NCBI RefSeq assembly: GCF_900217905.1
Contig: NZ_OBMO01000019.1
Location: 1-64,000, forward strand
Length of the DNA: 64,000 nt
DNA from: Alloalcanivorax xenomutans
Lineage (GTDB): Bacteria; Pseudomonadota; Gammaproteobacteria; Pseudomonadales; Alcanivoracaceae
Reading direction: 5' to 3'
Made by a program: the position numbers and the translations under genes. Every line of letters begins with the position of its first letter. Within the stretch, counting starts at the first letter, position 1. Under the pieces are notes generated by a model. The model was not told where the DNA came from. It saw only the letters and a program-made list of their open reading frames with translations, and did no database searches. Positions 1-7,193 of the stretch are shown here, piece after piece.

Positions 1-81
1 CCCAAAGTACGACGCCACATGACGCTGGGAGGGCTCACCCCCAACGCCTATGCGGCTACTTTACAGTCCGTGTCTACTTAA
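1..81 (+). mobile_element. IS3-family transposase, C-terminal fragment (cut by window edge)
   Basis: Reading frame 1 is open from the first base to a TAA at 79-81 and encodes 26 residues containing RRHMTLGGLTPNAYAATLQ. This matches the pattern at the end of the integrase core of IS3-type OrfB proteins (RPHxxLGGLTPxxYA), where the conserved Arg-Pro-His sits close to the C-terminus; here the Pro is Arg. The element would lie mostly to the left of the window with its right inverted repeat shortly after base 81, which I could not delimit. The call rests on motif memory over a short peptide, so another DDE integrase is possible. Confidence 0.6.
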
Positions 82-131
82 ATGGGGCCAGTCCAAAGAG
101 GGCTTGCGTATCCGCAACCCTCACCCTTTCC

Positions 132-159
132 TTCACTATTCACTATTCACTATTCACTG
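132..159. repeat. Short tandem heptamer repeat (TTCACTA)
   Basis: Three exact copies of TTCACTA are followed by TTCACTG, lying between the transposase remnant and the 3' end of the AbgT gene. It is a simple sequence tract with no evident function and may mark the edge of the insertion. Confidence 0.8.
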
Positions 160-165
160 CTTTTC

Positions 166-1650
166 TCACGTTCCCAGCGGCCATCCCACCGCGATCCAGA
201 CGCCCAGCAGAATCGACCAGCCCAGTAGCAGGGTCAGGCTGTAGGGCAGCATTAGCGCGATCAGCGTGCCGACCCCGGTGTCCGCCTGGTAGCGGCGGGC
301 GAAGCCCAGGACCAGGGCGAAGTAGGGCATCAGCGGGGTGATGATATTGGTGCTGGAGTCGCCCACGCGATAGGCGGCCTGGGTGGCTTCCGGATCGATG
401 CCGAGCAGCATCAGCATGGGAATGAACACCGGCGCCAGGATCGACCATTTGGCCGAGGCACTGCCGATCAGCAGATTGATGGCGGTGCTCATCAACACGA
501 ACAGCAATAGCAGCAGCACGGTGGGCAAGGACAGCGTGCCCAGCCAGGCGGCGCCGCGAATGGCGAGTACCAGACCCAACTGGCTGTAGTTGAACCAGGC
601 CACGAACTGGGCGGCGAAGAACATCAGCACCAGATAACCGGCCATGGACGCCATGGTGGTTTCCATCGCGGTAATGACGTCACCGGCGGAGCGGAACGCC
701 CCGCTGACGCGGCCGTAGACCACGCCGCAGGCGGCGGCCACCAGGGCAATTAACACCACGATGCTGGACATGAATGGTGATTGCAGCAGGGCTCCGGTGT
801 CCGCGTTACGCAGCGGCGCGTCCGCCGGCAGCCCCAGCCAGGCCAGAAACGCCAGACCCGCCACCAGGGTGACCAGGGTCCAGATCGCCGCGCGCCGGTG
901 CAGGTGCGGTTGTTCGTCCCGGACGCTCCCATCCGCTTCGCCGGCGGCCAACCGGGGCTCGACGAAGCGCACCGTCACCAGGGTCACCAGCGTGGTCACC
1001 AGCACGGTGGATACGATAATGAACCAATAGTTGCCGGCGGCGCTGACGGTGCGCTGCGGATCGATGATGTGCGCCGCCTCGGTGGAAATCCCGGCCAGCA
1101 CCGCGTCCACCGGGCCGAGCAGCAGGTTGGCGCTGTAACCGCCGGATACCGCGGCGAACGCGGTGGCGATGCCGGCCAGAGGAGAACGGCCGGCCAGTTG
1201 GAACAGCAAGCCGGCCAGCGGGATCAGCACCACGTAGCCGGCATCGAAGGCGATACTGGACATCACCCCGGCGAAGGCCACGGTGGCTACCAGCGTGCGA
1301 TGGGAGGCCCGGCGTACCAGCGCCGCCAGGCTGCCACCCAGCAGGCCGGAATGCTCGGCGATGCCCAGGCCGAGCATCGCCACCAGCACCACGCCCAGCG
1401 GTGCGAAACCGGTGAAGTTGCCGACCATGTGACTGAACAAATATCGCAGGCCGTCGCTGTCCAGCAGCGAGCGTACCACGATCTCTTTTTGTTCCTGGGG
1501 ATGAAAGGCGTTGGCGCCGAGAGCGGATAGAATCGCGCTCAGAGGCAGCATCAACACGCATAACCAAACGAACAGAAGAGTGGGGTGGGGTAGCCGGTTA
1601 CCCAGCCGTTCCAGACGGCTCAACCAACCCGCCGATGCAGAAATCGCCAT
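166..1650 (-). CDS. AbgT family transporter
   Basis: This 494-residue inner-membrane protein is built of many hydrophobic segments and begins with the family-typical N-terminus LERLGNRLPHPTLLFVWLC. A polar periplasmic stretch around residues 45-65 follows the first helix. AbgT proteins include the E. coli p-aminobenzoyl-glutamate importer and the MtrF/YdaH antimetabolite exporters; sequence alone does not decide direction or substrate. Length is normal for the family (about 500). It is monocistronic, transcribed away from the adjacent cyclase gene's start and towards the IS remnant, which lies about 85 bp beyond its stop. No abgA/abgB hydrolase genes are next to it, which argues against a dedicated folate-catabolite operon. 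Confidence 0.88.
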   Translation of the reverse strand: MAISASAGWLSRLERLGNRLPHPTLLFVWLCVLMLPLSAILSALGANAFHPQEQKEIVVRSLLDSDGLRYLFSHMVGNFTGFAPLGVVLVAMLGLGIAEHSGLLGGSLAALVRRASHRTLVATVAFAGVMSSIAFDAGYVVLIPLAGLLFQLAGRSPLAGIATAFAAVSGGYSANLLLGPVDAVLAGISTEAAHIIDPQRTVSAAGNYWFIIVSTVLVTTLVTLVTVRFVEPRLAAGEADGSVRDEQPHLHRRAAIWTLVTLVAGLAFLAWLGLPADAPLRNADTGALLQSPFMSSIVVLIALVAAACGVVYGRVSGAFRSAGDVITAMETTMASMAGYLVLMFFAAQFVAWFNYSQLGLVLAIRGAAWLGTLSLPTVLLLLLFVLMSTAINLLIGSASAKWSILAPVFIPMLMLLGIDPEATQAAYRVGDSSTNIITPLMPYFALVLGFARRYQADTGVGTLIALMLPYSLTLLLGWSILLGVWIAVGWPLGT

Positions 1651-1686
1651 AGTCGCTCCCGGTGGTGCCCCTGTCCGCCGAAGTAC

Positions 1687-3234
1687 TCAGAGACGAAGCT
1701 GTTCTTGTACCCGACGCGCCGCCCGCCCCATGAATTCCAGTACCCGGGGGCGTTCCCGATGATGCAGACGGTCGGAATCCAGATGCAGTACGAAGCCTTC
1801 CGCTTCGAAGTCCAGGGACACCGGTTTGTTGTCTTTCAAGTCCGTGGCCGAACGGGCCATTGTCCCGAGTATGCGTTTTTTGTCGAAATTGTGAATACGC
1901 TCCAGGTCCATATGTAGGGCAAAACCTTCGGTTTCGGCACTGACATAGCGGTTGCGGCCCCCGGCGTGGCGTTTCAGATCACGGGCTTCGTAGACCGGAA
2001 TCGGGCGGTTGAAGCCCTTGGCGCTGATGTCGCCGACGCTGCGGCATTGAATGCGGTCCTGCACCAGTTCATGGGTGGATTCGGAAATCAGCACCTGGCC
2101 CGGACGGCAGGCGGATTCCAGCCGGCTGGCCAGGTTCACGTCGGTACCGAGAATGGTGTAGTCCATGCGGCTGTCGGTGCCGAAGTTGCCGACCGTGACA
2201 TAGCCGGTATTGATGCCGATACGAATCTCCAGCGGCTGCTCGATACCCTCGTGCTTCCATCGCTGGCGCAGCAGACGCATATGGCGCTGCATTTCGATGG
2301 CCATGGCCACGCAGCGGAAGGCATCCTCCTGAGCGCCCTCGCTTTTGGGGTCGCCGAAGAACACCATCACCGCGTCGCCGATGAACTTGTCGATGGTGCC
2401 GCCGTGACGCAGGGCAATACGGGTCATTTCACTCAGATAGGTATTGAGCATGGCGGTCAGGGTGTCCAGCGGCAGCTCTTCGGAAATCGCGCTGAAGCCC
2501 TTGATGTCCGAGAAGAACACGGTGAGGCGCTTGCGCCGGGTTTCCAGTTTGGCGTCCCGTTTGCCGGTGAACAGAGAGCCCCAGATTTGCGGAGGCAGAT
2601 ATTTGGCCAGCTTGCGTGACATATTCAGGGCTTGCCGCTGCTGCTCGCGTAACTGCTGCTGGGCCAGACGCAGATAGCGGGTCTGCCGTTGCGCGAAAAA
2701 AGCGCTGGCGCCCATGTACACCGCCAGCCCCAGCAGGGCGAGGACGACCAGGGACAACGGAGCCTGCGGCACTGGCTCGAAGGTGGGATCAAGCAGATAG
2801 AACAGGGCGCCGCCGGCGCCCGCGCCCAGGGTGGTCATCGCCACGCTGCCGAGCCAGGGGCGCCAGCCGCCATGGCTCATGGCGTTGGCGTGGACGATGG
2901 CCAGCAGCGCCAGGCTGGGGACCACCGCGAACCACAGGCAGGCACAGGCGAAGCCGATGCACAGGGCGTCCGCCTGCAATAGCGTCTGTGACAACGTGGC
3001 GGCGGCCACACCGCGTTTTTCCGCCACCATCGCCAACAACTGGATGAGCAGCGGGTAAGCCAGCAACGGCGCCACCGCCCAGAGCAGCGAGAACGGATAA
3101 ACCTGTAATCCGATCCCGGCCCCGAGCATGCCACTGGCCACCAGAAACGCCAGGATTCGGGTCAGATGGGTTTGCCGGCGGGTTTGCGCCTTCAGATCCA
3201 GGTACTGGCGCGAGGACAGGGCAGTGTCAGCCAT
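1687..3234 (-). CDS. Membrane-anchored class III adenylate cyclase with duplicated C-terminal motif
   Basis: Predicted to make cAMP from ATP at the inner membrane. An N-terminal region of about five hydrophobic segments (MASE-like) leads through a short coiled linker (LRLAQQQLREQQRQALNMSR) into a class III cyclase domain. Metal-binding aspartates lie in FFSDIKGF and IGDAVMVFFGD. The purine-specifying positions read Lys (DKFIGD) and Thr (YTILGTDVNLASR), the class IIIb combination seen in many bacterial adenylate cyclases. After the catalytic domain the last 90 residues contain two diverged copies of a 38-residue motif with core EGF-x-LH-[ML]-D. I chose the ATG at 3234 (515 aa); an in-frame ATG at 3291 would add 19 residues of no recognisable character. 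Upstream neighbour is the divergent nitroreductase operon. Confidence 0.85.
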   Translation of the reverse strand: MADTALSSRQYLDLKAQTRRQTHLTRILAFLVASGMLGAGIGLQVYPFSLLWAVAPLLAYPLLIQLLAMVAEKRGVAAATLSQTLLQADALCIGFACACLWFAVVPSLALLAIVHANAMSHGGWRPWLGSVAMTTLGAGAGGALFYLLDPTFEPVPQAPLSLVVLALLGLAVYMGASAFFAQRQTRYLRLAQQQLREQQRQALNMSRKLAKYLPPQIWGSLFTGKRDAKLETRRKRLTVFFSDIKGFSAISEELPLDTLTAMLNTYLSEMTRIALRHGGTIDKFIGDAVMVFFGDPKSEGAQEDAFRCVAMAIEMQRHMRLLRQRWKHEGIEQPLEIRIGINTGYVTVGNFGTDSRMDYTILGTDVNLASRLESACRPGQVLISESTHELVQDRIQCRSVGDISAKGFNRPIPVYEARDLKRHAGGRNRYVSAETEGFALHMDLERIHNFDKKRILGTMARSATDLKDNKPVSLDFEAEGFVLHLDSDRLHHRERPRVLEFMGRAARRVQEQLRL

Positions 3235-3331
3235 GGACGGTGTTGGTCCCGATAGGAAGGAAAGATAACGCCGCGAGGGCGTCGGTGGCACGGCGCATGA
3301 TCGACTCCTTGTCCTGGGGGTAACAGACGAG

Positions 3332-3352
3332 CTTATTAGAAAGTTTTATAAG
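3332..3352. promoter_or_regulatory. AT-rich inverted repeat between divergent cyclase and nitroreductase genes
   Basis: The arms CTTAT and ATAAG flank an 11-bp centre in the intergenic region shared by the cyclase (minus) and nitroreductase (plus) genes. The surrounding tract is much more AT-rich than the genes. It could be a promoter or operator element; no partner protein can be named. Confidence 0.3.
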
Positions 3353-3458
3353 AAAAAAGGATGATCTTCGTCAACGGGCAGTCTGGCGCTGTTGCCGTAT
3401 CCGTGGGTGGCGTCTTTGGGTCACGAGGCTACAATAGCGCTCTTTATAAGGAGAATGC

Positions 3459-4022
3459 ATGGATACCCTCACCGCCTTGACCACGCGGGTGTCAGTGCCG
3501 CGGCTCACCGACCCCGGGCCCGGCGATGAACAGATCGATTTGCTGCTGCGGGCCGCGATCCGCGCACCGGATCACGGCATGCTGCGGCCCTGGCGATTCA
3601 TCGTGCTGCGCGGTGACCAGCGGGAGCGGTTAGCGGACATCATGGAACAGCACACCGCCGAATCCTTTGCCGAGGCGGACCCGTGCACTCTTGCCAATGC
3701 CCGCAACAAAGCATTGCGGGCCCCGGCGGTGATCGTGGTGGCGGCGGAGGTCACCGAAGGCCACAAGGTGCCGGTGTGGGAGCAGGTGCTGGCGGCCGGC
3801 GCCGCCGCTCAAAACATCATGCTCGCCGCCCACGCGCTGGGTATTGGTGCCATGTGGCGTACCGGTGCCATCGCCGAGGACGCGGCGGTGAAACGGCGTC
3901 TGGGCTTCGCCGACAAGGACCAGGTGGTGGCGTTCATTTACCTGGGCACGCCGGCCGGCGCACTGAAATCCGTGCCGGACGAAAGTCCCGACTTGTATGT
4001 GCGGGAGCTGCCCGATGATTGA
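3459..4022 (+). CDS. Nitroreductase family protein (YdjA-like)
   Basis: A 187-residue FMN-dependent nitroreductase-fold protein of the compact YdjA type. The N-terminal RxSxxxLTDPGP segment and the motif IRAPDHGMLRPWRFIVL form the flavin-binding start of these proteins. LAAGAAAQNIMLAAHALGIGAMWRTG is the conserved helix and dimer region, and FIYLGTP is the typical C-terminal strand. Length matches YdjA (about 183). A TATAAGGAG ribosome site stands seven bases before the ATG. It is the first gene of a three-gene run with overlapping ends (8 bp to the thioesterase, 4 bp on to the MAPEG gene), so the three are probably co-transcribed. The physiological substrate of YdjA proteins is unknown. Confidence 0.87.
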   Translation: MDTLTALTTRVSVPRLTDPGPGDEQIDLLLRAAIRAPDHGMLRPWRFIVLRGDQRERLADIMEQHTAESFAEADPCTLANARNKALRAPAVIVVAAEVTEGHKVPVWEQVLAAGAAAQNIMLAAHALGIGAMWRTGAIAEDAAVKRRLGFADKDQVVAFIYLGTPAGALKSVPDESPDLYVRELPDD

Positions 4023-4473
4023 TCTCTCGGCCCTGGCCGGAAAGGTTCGCGAGGCGATCCCGCTGACCCGCCATCTGGCCTTCGAGTACCTGGACTTCAA
4101 TGGCGAGCGGCTGCGGTTGCGGGCACCACTGGAGCCCAACCACAACGACAAGGGCACCTTCTTCGCCGGCAGCCAGGCGGCGCTGGTGACTCTGGCCGGT
4201 TGGTCGCTGACCTCGGTGCTGGCCGAGCAGATCCTGCCGGACCAGGCCGTGGACGTGGTGGCGGTCACCTCTTCGCTGGACTATCTGCTGCCGCTCGACG
4301 TCGATATGGTGATCACCGCCGAATCCGAAGCCGCTGACCGGGAACGTTTCCGCGAACGGCTGCAACGGCGCGGCAAGTCGTCGCTGCGCATTATGGCGCG
4401 GGCGGACAATGAACAGGGCCAGCCGGTCTGCCAGTATCAGGGCACCTTTCTTGCCCGGATACTGAAACCATGA
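4015..4473 (+). CDS. YiiD_C-type thioesterase-domain protein
   Basis: This 152-residue hotdog-fold protein matches the putative thioesterase domain found at the C-terminus of YiiD. Markers are LTRHLAFEYLDFNGERLRL near the N-terminus and the central helix region NHNDKGTFFAGSQAALVTLAGW, in which the hotdog helix packs next to the presumed active site. The ATG at 4015 overlaps the nitroreductase stop by eight bases; upstream in-frame codons at 3997 would lie inside the preceding gene and are unlikely to be used. An acyl-thioester substrate is likely but unspecified. Confidence 0.78.
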   Translation: MIDLSALAGKVREAIPLTRHLAFEYLDFNGERLRLRAPLEPNHNDKGTFFAGSQAALVTLAGWSLTSVLAEQILPDQAVDVVAVTSSLDYLLPLDVDMVITAESEAADRERFRERLQRRGKSSLRIMARADNEQGQPVCQYQGTFLARILKP

Positions 4474-4904
4474 CTCTGGATACTTCCGCGTTGCTCTATC
4501 TGCTCGGCTTCGGTTGCTGGGCTTTGTTCCTGCTCTTTGCTCTGGTCGCCGGTCGCGGGCTACAAGTAGTGTCCGGCCGCCGACGTGCCGATGCCTTCCC
4601 GCCGTATCACTACGAGCCGGCGGAGTTTCTCAGCCGTCTCTCCCGCGCCTATCAGAACACACTGGAACTGCTCGGTGTGGTGATCGTCATCGCCGGCGCG
4701 GCGATGGTTGTTGGCAACGATCTGGCTGGCCGGCTGCTGCCCTGGATTCTCGCCGCCCGTATCGGTCAGAGCCTGATTCATCTGGTAGGGGTGAATCACT
4801 GGCTGGTGCAGATCCGCTTCGCCTTTTTACTGGTGCAGATGGTGCTGCTGGCCTGGCTGGCGCTGGACACCTTCCCGATCCTCTGTGATCTGATTAAACC
4901 CTGA
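4470..4904 (+). CDS. MAPEG family membrane protein
   Basis: A 144-residue protein with four hydrophobic segments, as in the MAPEG family (membrane-associated proteins in eicosanoid and glutathione metabolism). The motif PAEFLSRLSRAYQNTLELL after the first helix resembles the RAxxNxxE glutathione-binding signature (here RAYQNTLE). The start ATG overlaps the preceding stop by four bases (ATGA), indicating translational coupling. Bacterial members are often glutathione transferases or peroxidases, but whether this one is catalytic cannot be told from sequence. Confidence 0.82.
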   Translation: MTLDTSALLYLLGFGCWALFLLFALVAGRGLQVVSGRRRADAFPPYHYEPAEFLSRLSRAYQNTLELLGVVIVIAGAAMVVGNDLAGRLLPWILAARIGQSLIHLVGVNHWLVQIRFAFLLVQMVLLAWLALDTFPILCDLIKP

Positions 4905-4995
4905 ACAGTCGCCCTCCGAACCCTTGCCTAACCCGTGTCCCTCCGGTACTCTACGCGCCCTCAGCCTACGGGCTGGGACGACAAAGAGTTTCCCC

Positions 4996-5083
4996 GGTGA
5001 GGTGTCCGAGTGGCCGAAGGAGCACGCCTGGAAAGTGTGTATACGGAAACGTATCGAGGGTTCGAATCCCTCCCTCACCGCCA
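4996..5083 (+). tRNA. tRNA-Ser (anticodon GGA)
   Basis: The acceptor stem GGTGAGG pairs with CCTCACC at 5073-5079, followed by discriminator G and an encoded CCA at 5081-5083. The anticodon arm CACGC/GTGTG encloses CTGGAAA, giving anticodon GGA at 5030-5032. A long variable arm (TATACGGAAACGTATC) and the TTCGAATC T-loop are as expected for a class II serine tRNA. It reads UCC/UCU codons. Confidence 0.97.
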
Positions 5084-5090
5084 AATAAAG

Positions 5091-5115
5091 AGCCCCGCTT
5101 AATGCGGGGCTTTTT
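5091..5115 (+). terminator. Rho-independent terminator of tRNA-Ser
   Basis: The hairpin AGCCCCGC-TTAAT-GCGGGGCT has an 8-bp perfect stem and is followed directly by TTTT. It starts eight bases after the tRNA CCA. Confidence 0.92.
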
Positions 5116-5161
5116 ATTTGGCGGTCGTGGGCGGTTTTGATGAGAGCCCTCCGGTTCGACC

Positions 5162-5217
5162 AGCCGGCCTTTGGCCGGCGCAGGACGTCGCCCTTGGGCG
5201 ACGGGGCGAAGCCCCGA
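5162..5217. repeat. Three consecutive short hairpins between the tRNA-end repeats
   Basis: Within the block bounded by the duplicated tRNA 3' ends, three perfect palindromes follow one another: GCCGGCC-TTT-GGCCGGC, GTCGCCC-TT-GGGCGAC and GGGGC-GAA-GCCCC. No coding sequence is evident between 5116 and 5481. Such clusters are seen in dispersed palindromic elements; I cannot assign a family. Confidence 0.6.
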
Positions 5218-5253
5218 GCGTCAGCGAGTCAATCCCTCCCTCACCGCCAAACT

Positions 5254-5280
5254 AAAGCCCTGATTTTTCAGGGCTTTTTT
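5254..5280 (+). terminator. Second rho-independent terminator after the duplicated tRNA tail
   Basis: AAAGCCCTGA pairs with TCAGGGCTTT around a short T-rich loop and is followed by a T run to 5280. It repeats the tRNA-tail-then-terminator arrangement of the true tRNA gene. Confidence 0.85.
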
Positions 5281-5481
5281 CGTTCTATGGCGATCCTTGG
5301 GCCAAAATTGGGCCAGAAATCCCGTTTTTCAGTCCGCCGCCGGCCGCTCTAAACCCCATCATCTCTGACACCATTCCCGCCATGCTCCGGGTGTCATTGA
5401 AGTGGCACGAACCCAGGGGAGGGCGAAGGCGGCCGTCCGTCGGCCACCCGGCGAGTTTTCGGGGAGAGTAGGGGGGCCGGG
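5281..5481. other. Non-coding stretch between tRNA region and small membrane protein gene
   Basis: No convincing gene is visible here on either strand. The only feature noted is a pair of TTGGGCCA direct repeats near 5297-5314. Confidence 0.5.
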
Positions 5482-5661
5482 TTACTTGTTGTCTCCCTTG
5501 TCCTCTTTCGACGCCGCGGTTTTCAGTGCCGCATAGGCGAAGCCGATCAGCAGGCCGGTGGGAATCAGACGCCACATTTCATCGAAACCAAAGAAGAACC
5601 AGGCGGCGAGAATAACGGCGGTGAGGCCAAGGAGCAGGGCGACAAGTCGGGAAGCGGACAC
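5482..5661 (-). CDS. Small membrane protein, 59 aa, GTG start
   Basis: A GTG at 5661 opens a 60-codon frame ending in TAA at 5482. The product begins SASRLVALLLGLTAVILAAWFFFG, then a second hydrophobic segment RLIPTGLLIGFAYAALK and a charged tail ending in KEDKGDNK. Two helices with a short polar turn (FDEMW) fit a small inner-membrane hairpin protein with a charged cytoplasmic tail. Codon use is GC-rich at third positions like the neighbours, which favours a real gene. No family recognised. Confidence 0.65.
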   Translation of the reverse strand: MSASRLVALLLGLTAVILAAWFFFGFDEMWRLIPTGLLIGFAYAALKTAASKEDKGDNK

Positions 5662-5766
5662 GGTGCTCTCGTGAATCGGTAGTGGACGGAGCCGCAGAGG
5701 CTAGCCGAGAGGCTGAGGCAAAGCAAACCGGAAGCAGCCGGCTTCCGGTTTGTCGCCAATGACGCC

Positions 5767-6159
5767 TCAGCGGCGGTAGCTGTACGCCTCCTGGGAGATC
5801 CCGCCATAGCCGTAGGCAGAGGCACGGCAGTCGACGATGTGGATGTTCGAGTGAGGATGCACGTTACCGAGCAGCTTGCTCAGTTCTCTGAACGCCTGGT
5901 CCTGGTAGTCCGCTTTCTGTTGTTTGGTGTTGGTTTCATCGGTGATGGTCACCACCAGCCGGAAAGAGTCCTTGTCCAACTCGGCCAGCGAGCGCCCGGC
6001 GATGAACCATTGCTCCCTGGGCAGATATCGGATTTGCACCATGGTGCGTTGCTCTTCCTTGTCCAGCACACGGCAGGTCAGGGCGGTGAGGGTTTTGGCG
6101 ATATGGCGGGCCTGTGCGGGGTCGGGGGTGCCGGACAGGGTCAGATCAATACCGGGCAT
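5767..6159 (-). CDS. Tautomerase-superfamily protein
   Basis: A 130-residue protein starting Met-Pro-Gly-Ile-Asp-Leu, so that Met removal exposes the N-terminal proline used as general base or acid throughout the 4-oxalocrotonate tautomerase superfamily. The length corresponds to the double beta-alpha-beta (MIF, malonate-semialdehyde decarboxylase or cis-CaaD-like) group rather than 62-residue 4-OT. REQWFIAGRSLAEL and FRLVVTITDETN form the second half. Its start faces the divergent LysR gene with a perfect LysR-type palindrome between, so it is a likely target of that regulator. The substrate is unknown. Confidence 0.72.
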   Translation of the reverse strand: MPGIDLTLSGTPDPAQARHIAKTLTALTCRVLDKEEQRTMVQIRYLPREQWFIAGRSLAELDKDSFRLVVTITDETNTKQQKADYQDQAFRELSKLLGNVHPHSNIHIVDCRASAYGYGGISQEAYSYRR

Positions 6160-6249
6160 GGCTCAAGTCTCCAGATGGGGCTTAGGTGATCAGGAAGGGA
6201 CAGGCTAGAGCAGATTTGGCCATCCGAATAACGGGAATATAAGATGGAA

Positions 6250-6270
6250 TCCATCGGTAAGTCCGATGGA
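6250..6270. promoter_or_regulatory. LysR-type operator (T-N11-A palindrome)
   Basis: TCCATCGG-TAAGT-CCGATGGA is an 8-bp perfect inverted repeat around 5 bp and includes the T-N11-A spacing (6254 to 6266) of LysR-type recognition sites. It stands between the divergent tautomerase and LysR genes, 26 bp before the LysR start, so it is well placed for autoregulation and control of the tautomerase. Confidence 0.75.
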
Positions 6271-6295
6271 TGGCGCAAGTTTGGAATGACGTGCG

Positions 6296-7168
6296 ATGAA
6301 ACGCTTCGATCTGGAATTGTTGAACACCCTGGTGACGGCGGTGGAGCAGGGCAGCCTGTCGGCGGCGGTGCCGATCCTGTGCCGTTCCCAGTCCACCCTC
6401 AGCGAGCAGGTGAGGAAGCTGGAGCAACAGTGCGGTGTGCCGTTGCTGGTGCGCGGCAAGCAGGGCGTGGTGCCGACCCCGGCGGGGCAAAGGCTGGTGG
6501 ACCATGCGCGCAAGCTATTGGCTTTGAACGACGTCGCTTATCAGGATATGCAGGGACTGTTGCTGGCCGGGGATGTGCGGCTGGCGATCACCGATTATTT
6601 TCGCCCGGACTGGGTGCCCACCCTGCTACGCCGTATCCGGGGCCGCTATCCGCGCTTGCGTTTGCATGTGGCGATCCTGAAAAGCGCCTTCGTCGAAGAG
6701 GAAGTGACGGCGCGGGAGTACGATCTGGGCATTTCCATGATGCTGCCGGACGTGGCACCGCAGCCGCCCACCGGCACGGAGCAACGGCGGCTGCTACGCC
6801 GTGAGCCGTTATTCTGGGTGGCCCATTCTTCTCTGGAATTGACGCCTTCCGAGCCGGTGCCGATAGTGGCGCTGCCAGCCAGTTGCGCCTTGCATCGCTA
6901 TACCATGAGCATGCTGGAAGCCCACCAGCGACCCTATTACATCGCCCATTCCGCGTCCGGAGTGGCGGGGATGCATCTGGCGCTGTCGGCGGGGCTCGGC
7001 GTCGCCTGTCTGAACGCCTCGGCGGTACCCGAAGGGCTGAGGCGGATCGATGACGCTCTCAAACTGCCCCGGTTGCCGCCGGTCCGTTTTCACATGTCCG
7101 CCGCCACGCCCACGGTGTCGGCGTTGGTGGCGGAAGTGCGGGAGATGTTGGCGCGGTCCGCGTGCTGA
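6296..7168 (+). CDS. LysR family transcriptional regulator
   Basis: 290 residues with the usual LysR layout: an N-terminal winged helix-turn-helix (residues 1-60; LELLNTLVTAVEQGSLSAAVPILCRSQSTLSEQVRKLEQQCGV in pieces) followed by a periplasmic-binding-protein-like effector domain. The recognition helix carries SQSTLSEQVRKLE. It is divergent from the tautomerase gene, with a textbook LysR palindrome between them, and convergent with the epoxide hydrolase gene. No ligand can be predicted. Confidence 0.92.
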   Translation: MKRFDLELLNTLVTAVEQGSLSAAVPILCRSQSTLSEQVRKLEQQCGVPLLVRGKQGVVPTPAGQRLVDHARKLLALNDVAYQDMQGLLLAGDVRLAITDYFRPDWVPTLLRRIRGRYPRLRLHVAILKSAFVEEEVTAREYDLGISMMLPDVAPQPPTGTEQRRLLRREPLFWVAHSSLELTPSEPVPIVALPASCALHRYTMSMLEAHQRPYYIAHSASGVAGMHLALSAGLGVACLNASAVPEGLRRIDDALKLPRLPPVRFHMSAATPTVSALVAEVREMLARSAC

Positions 7169-7193
7169 GGGCCGCCATGGCGGAGATGATGCC

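Larger units (their letters stand above)
5065..5251 (+). repeat. Direct repeat of the tRNA-Ser 3' end (att-like)
   Basis: The last 16 bases of the tRNA gene through CCA plus two flanking bases (5065-5085, AATCCCTCC...CCGCCAAA) are repeated exactly at 5231-5251, 166 bp downstream. Each copy is followed within a few bases by its own terminator hairpin. A duplicated tRNA 3' end is the usual footprint of tyrosine-recombinase integration (attL/attR), here enclosing only about 145 bp, so either a deletion scar or a duplicated tail. No integrase gene is present. Confidence 0.75.
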
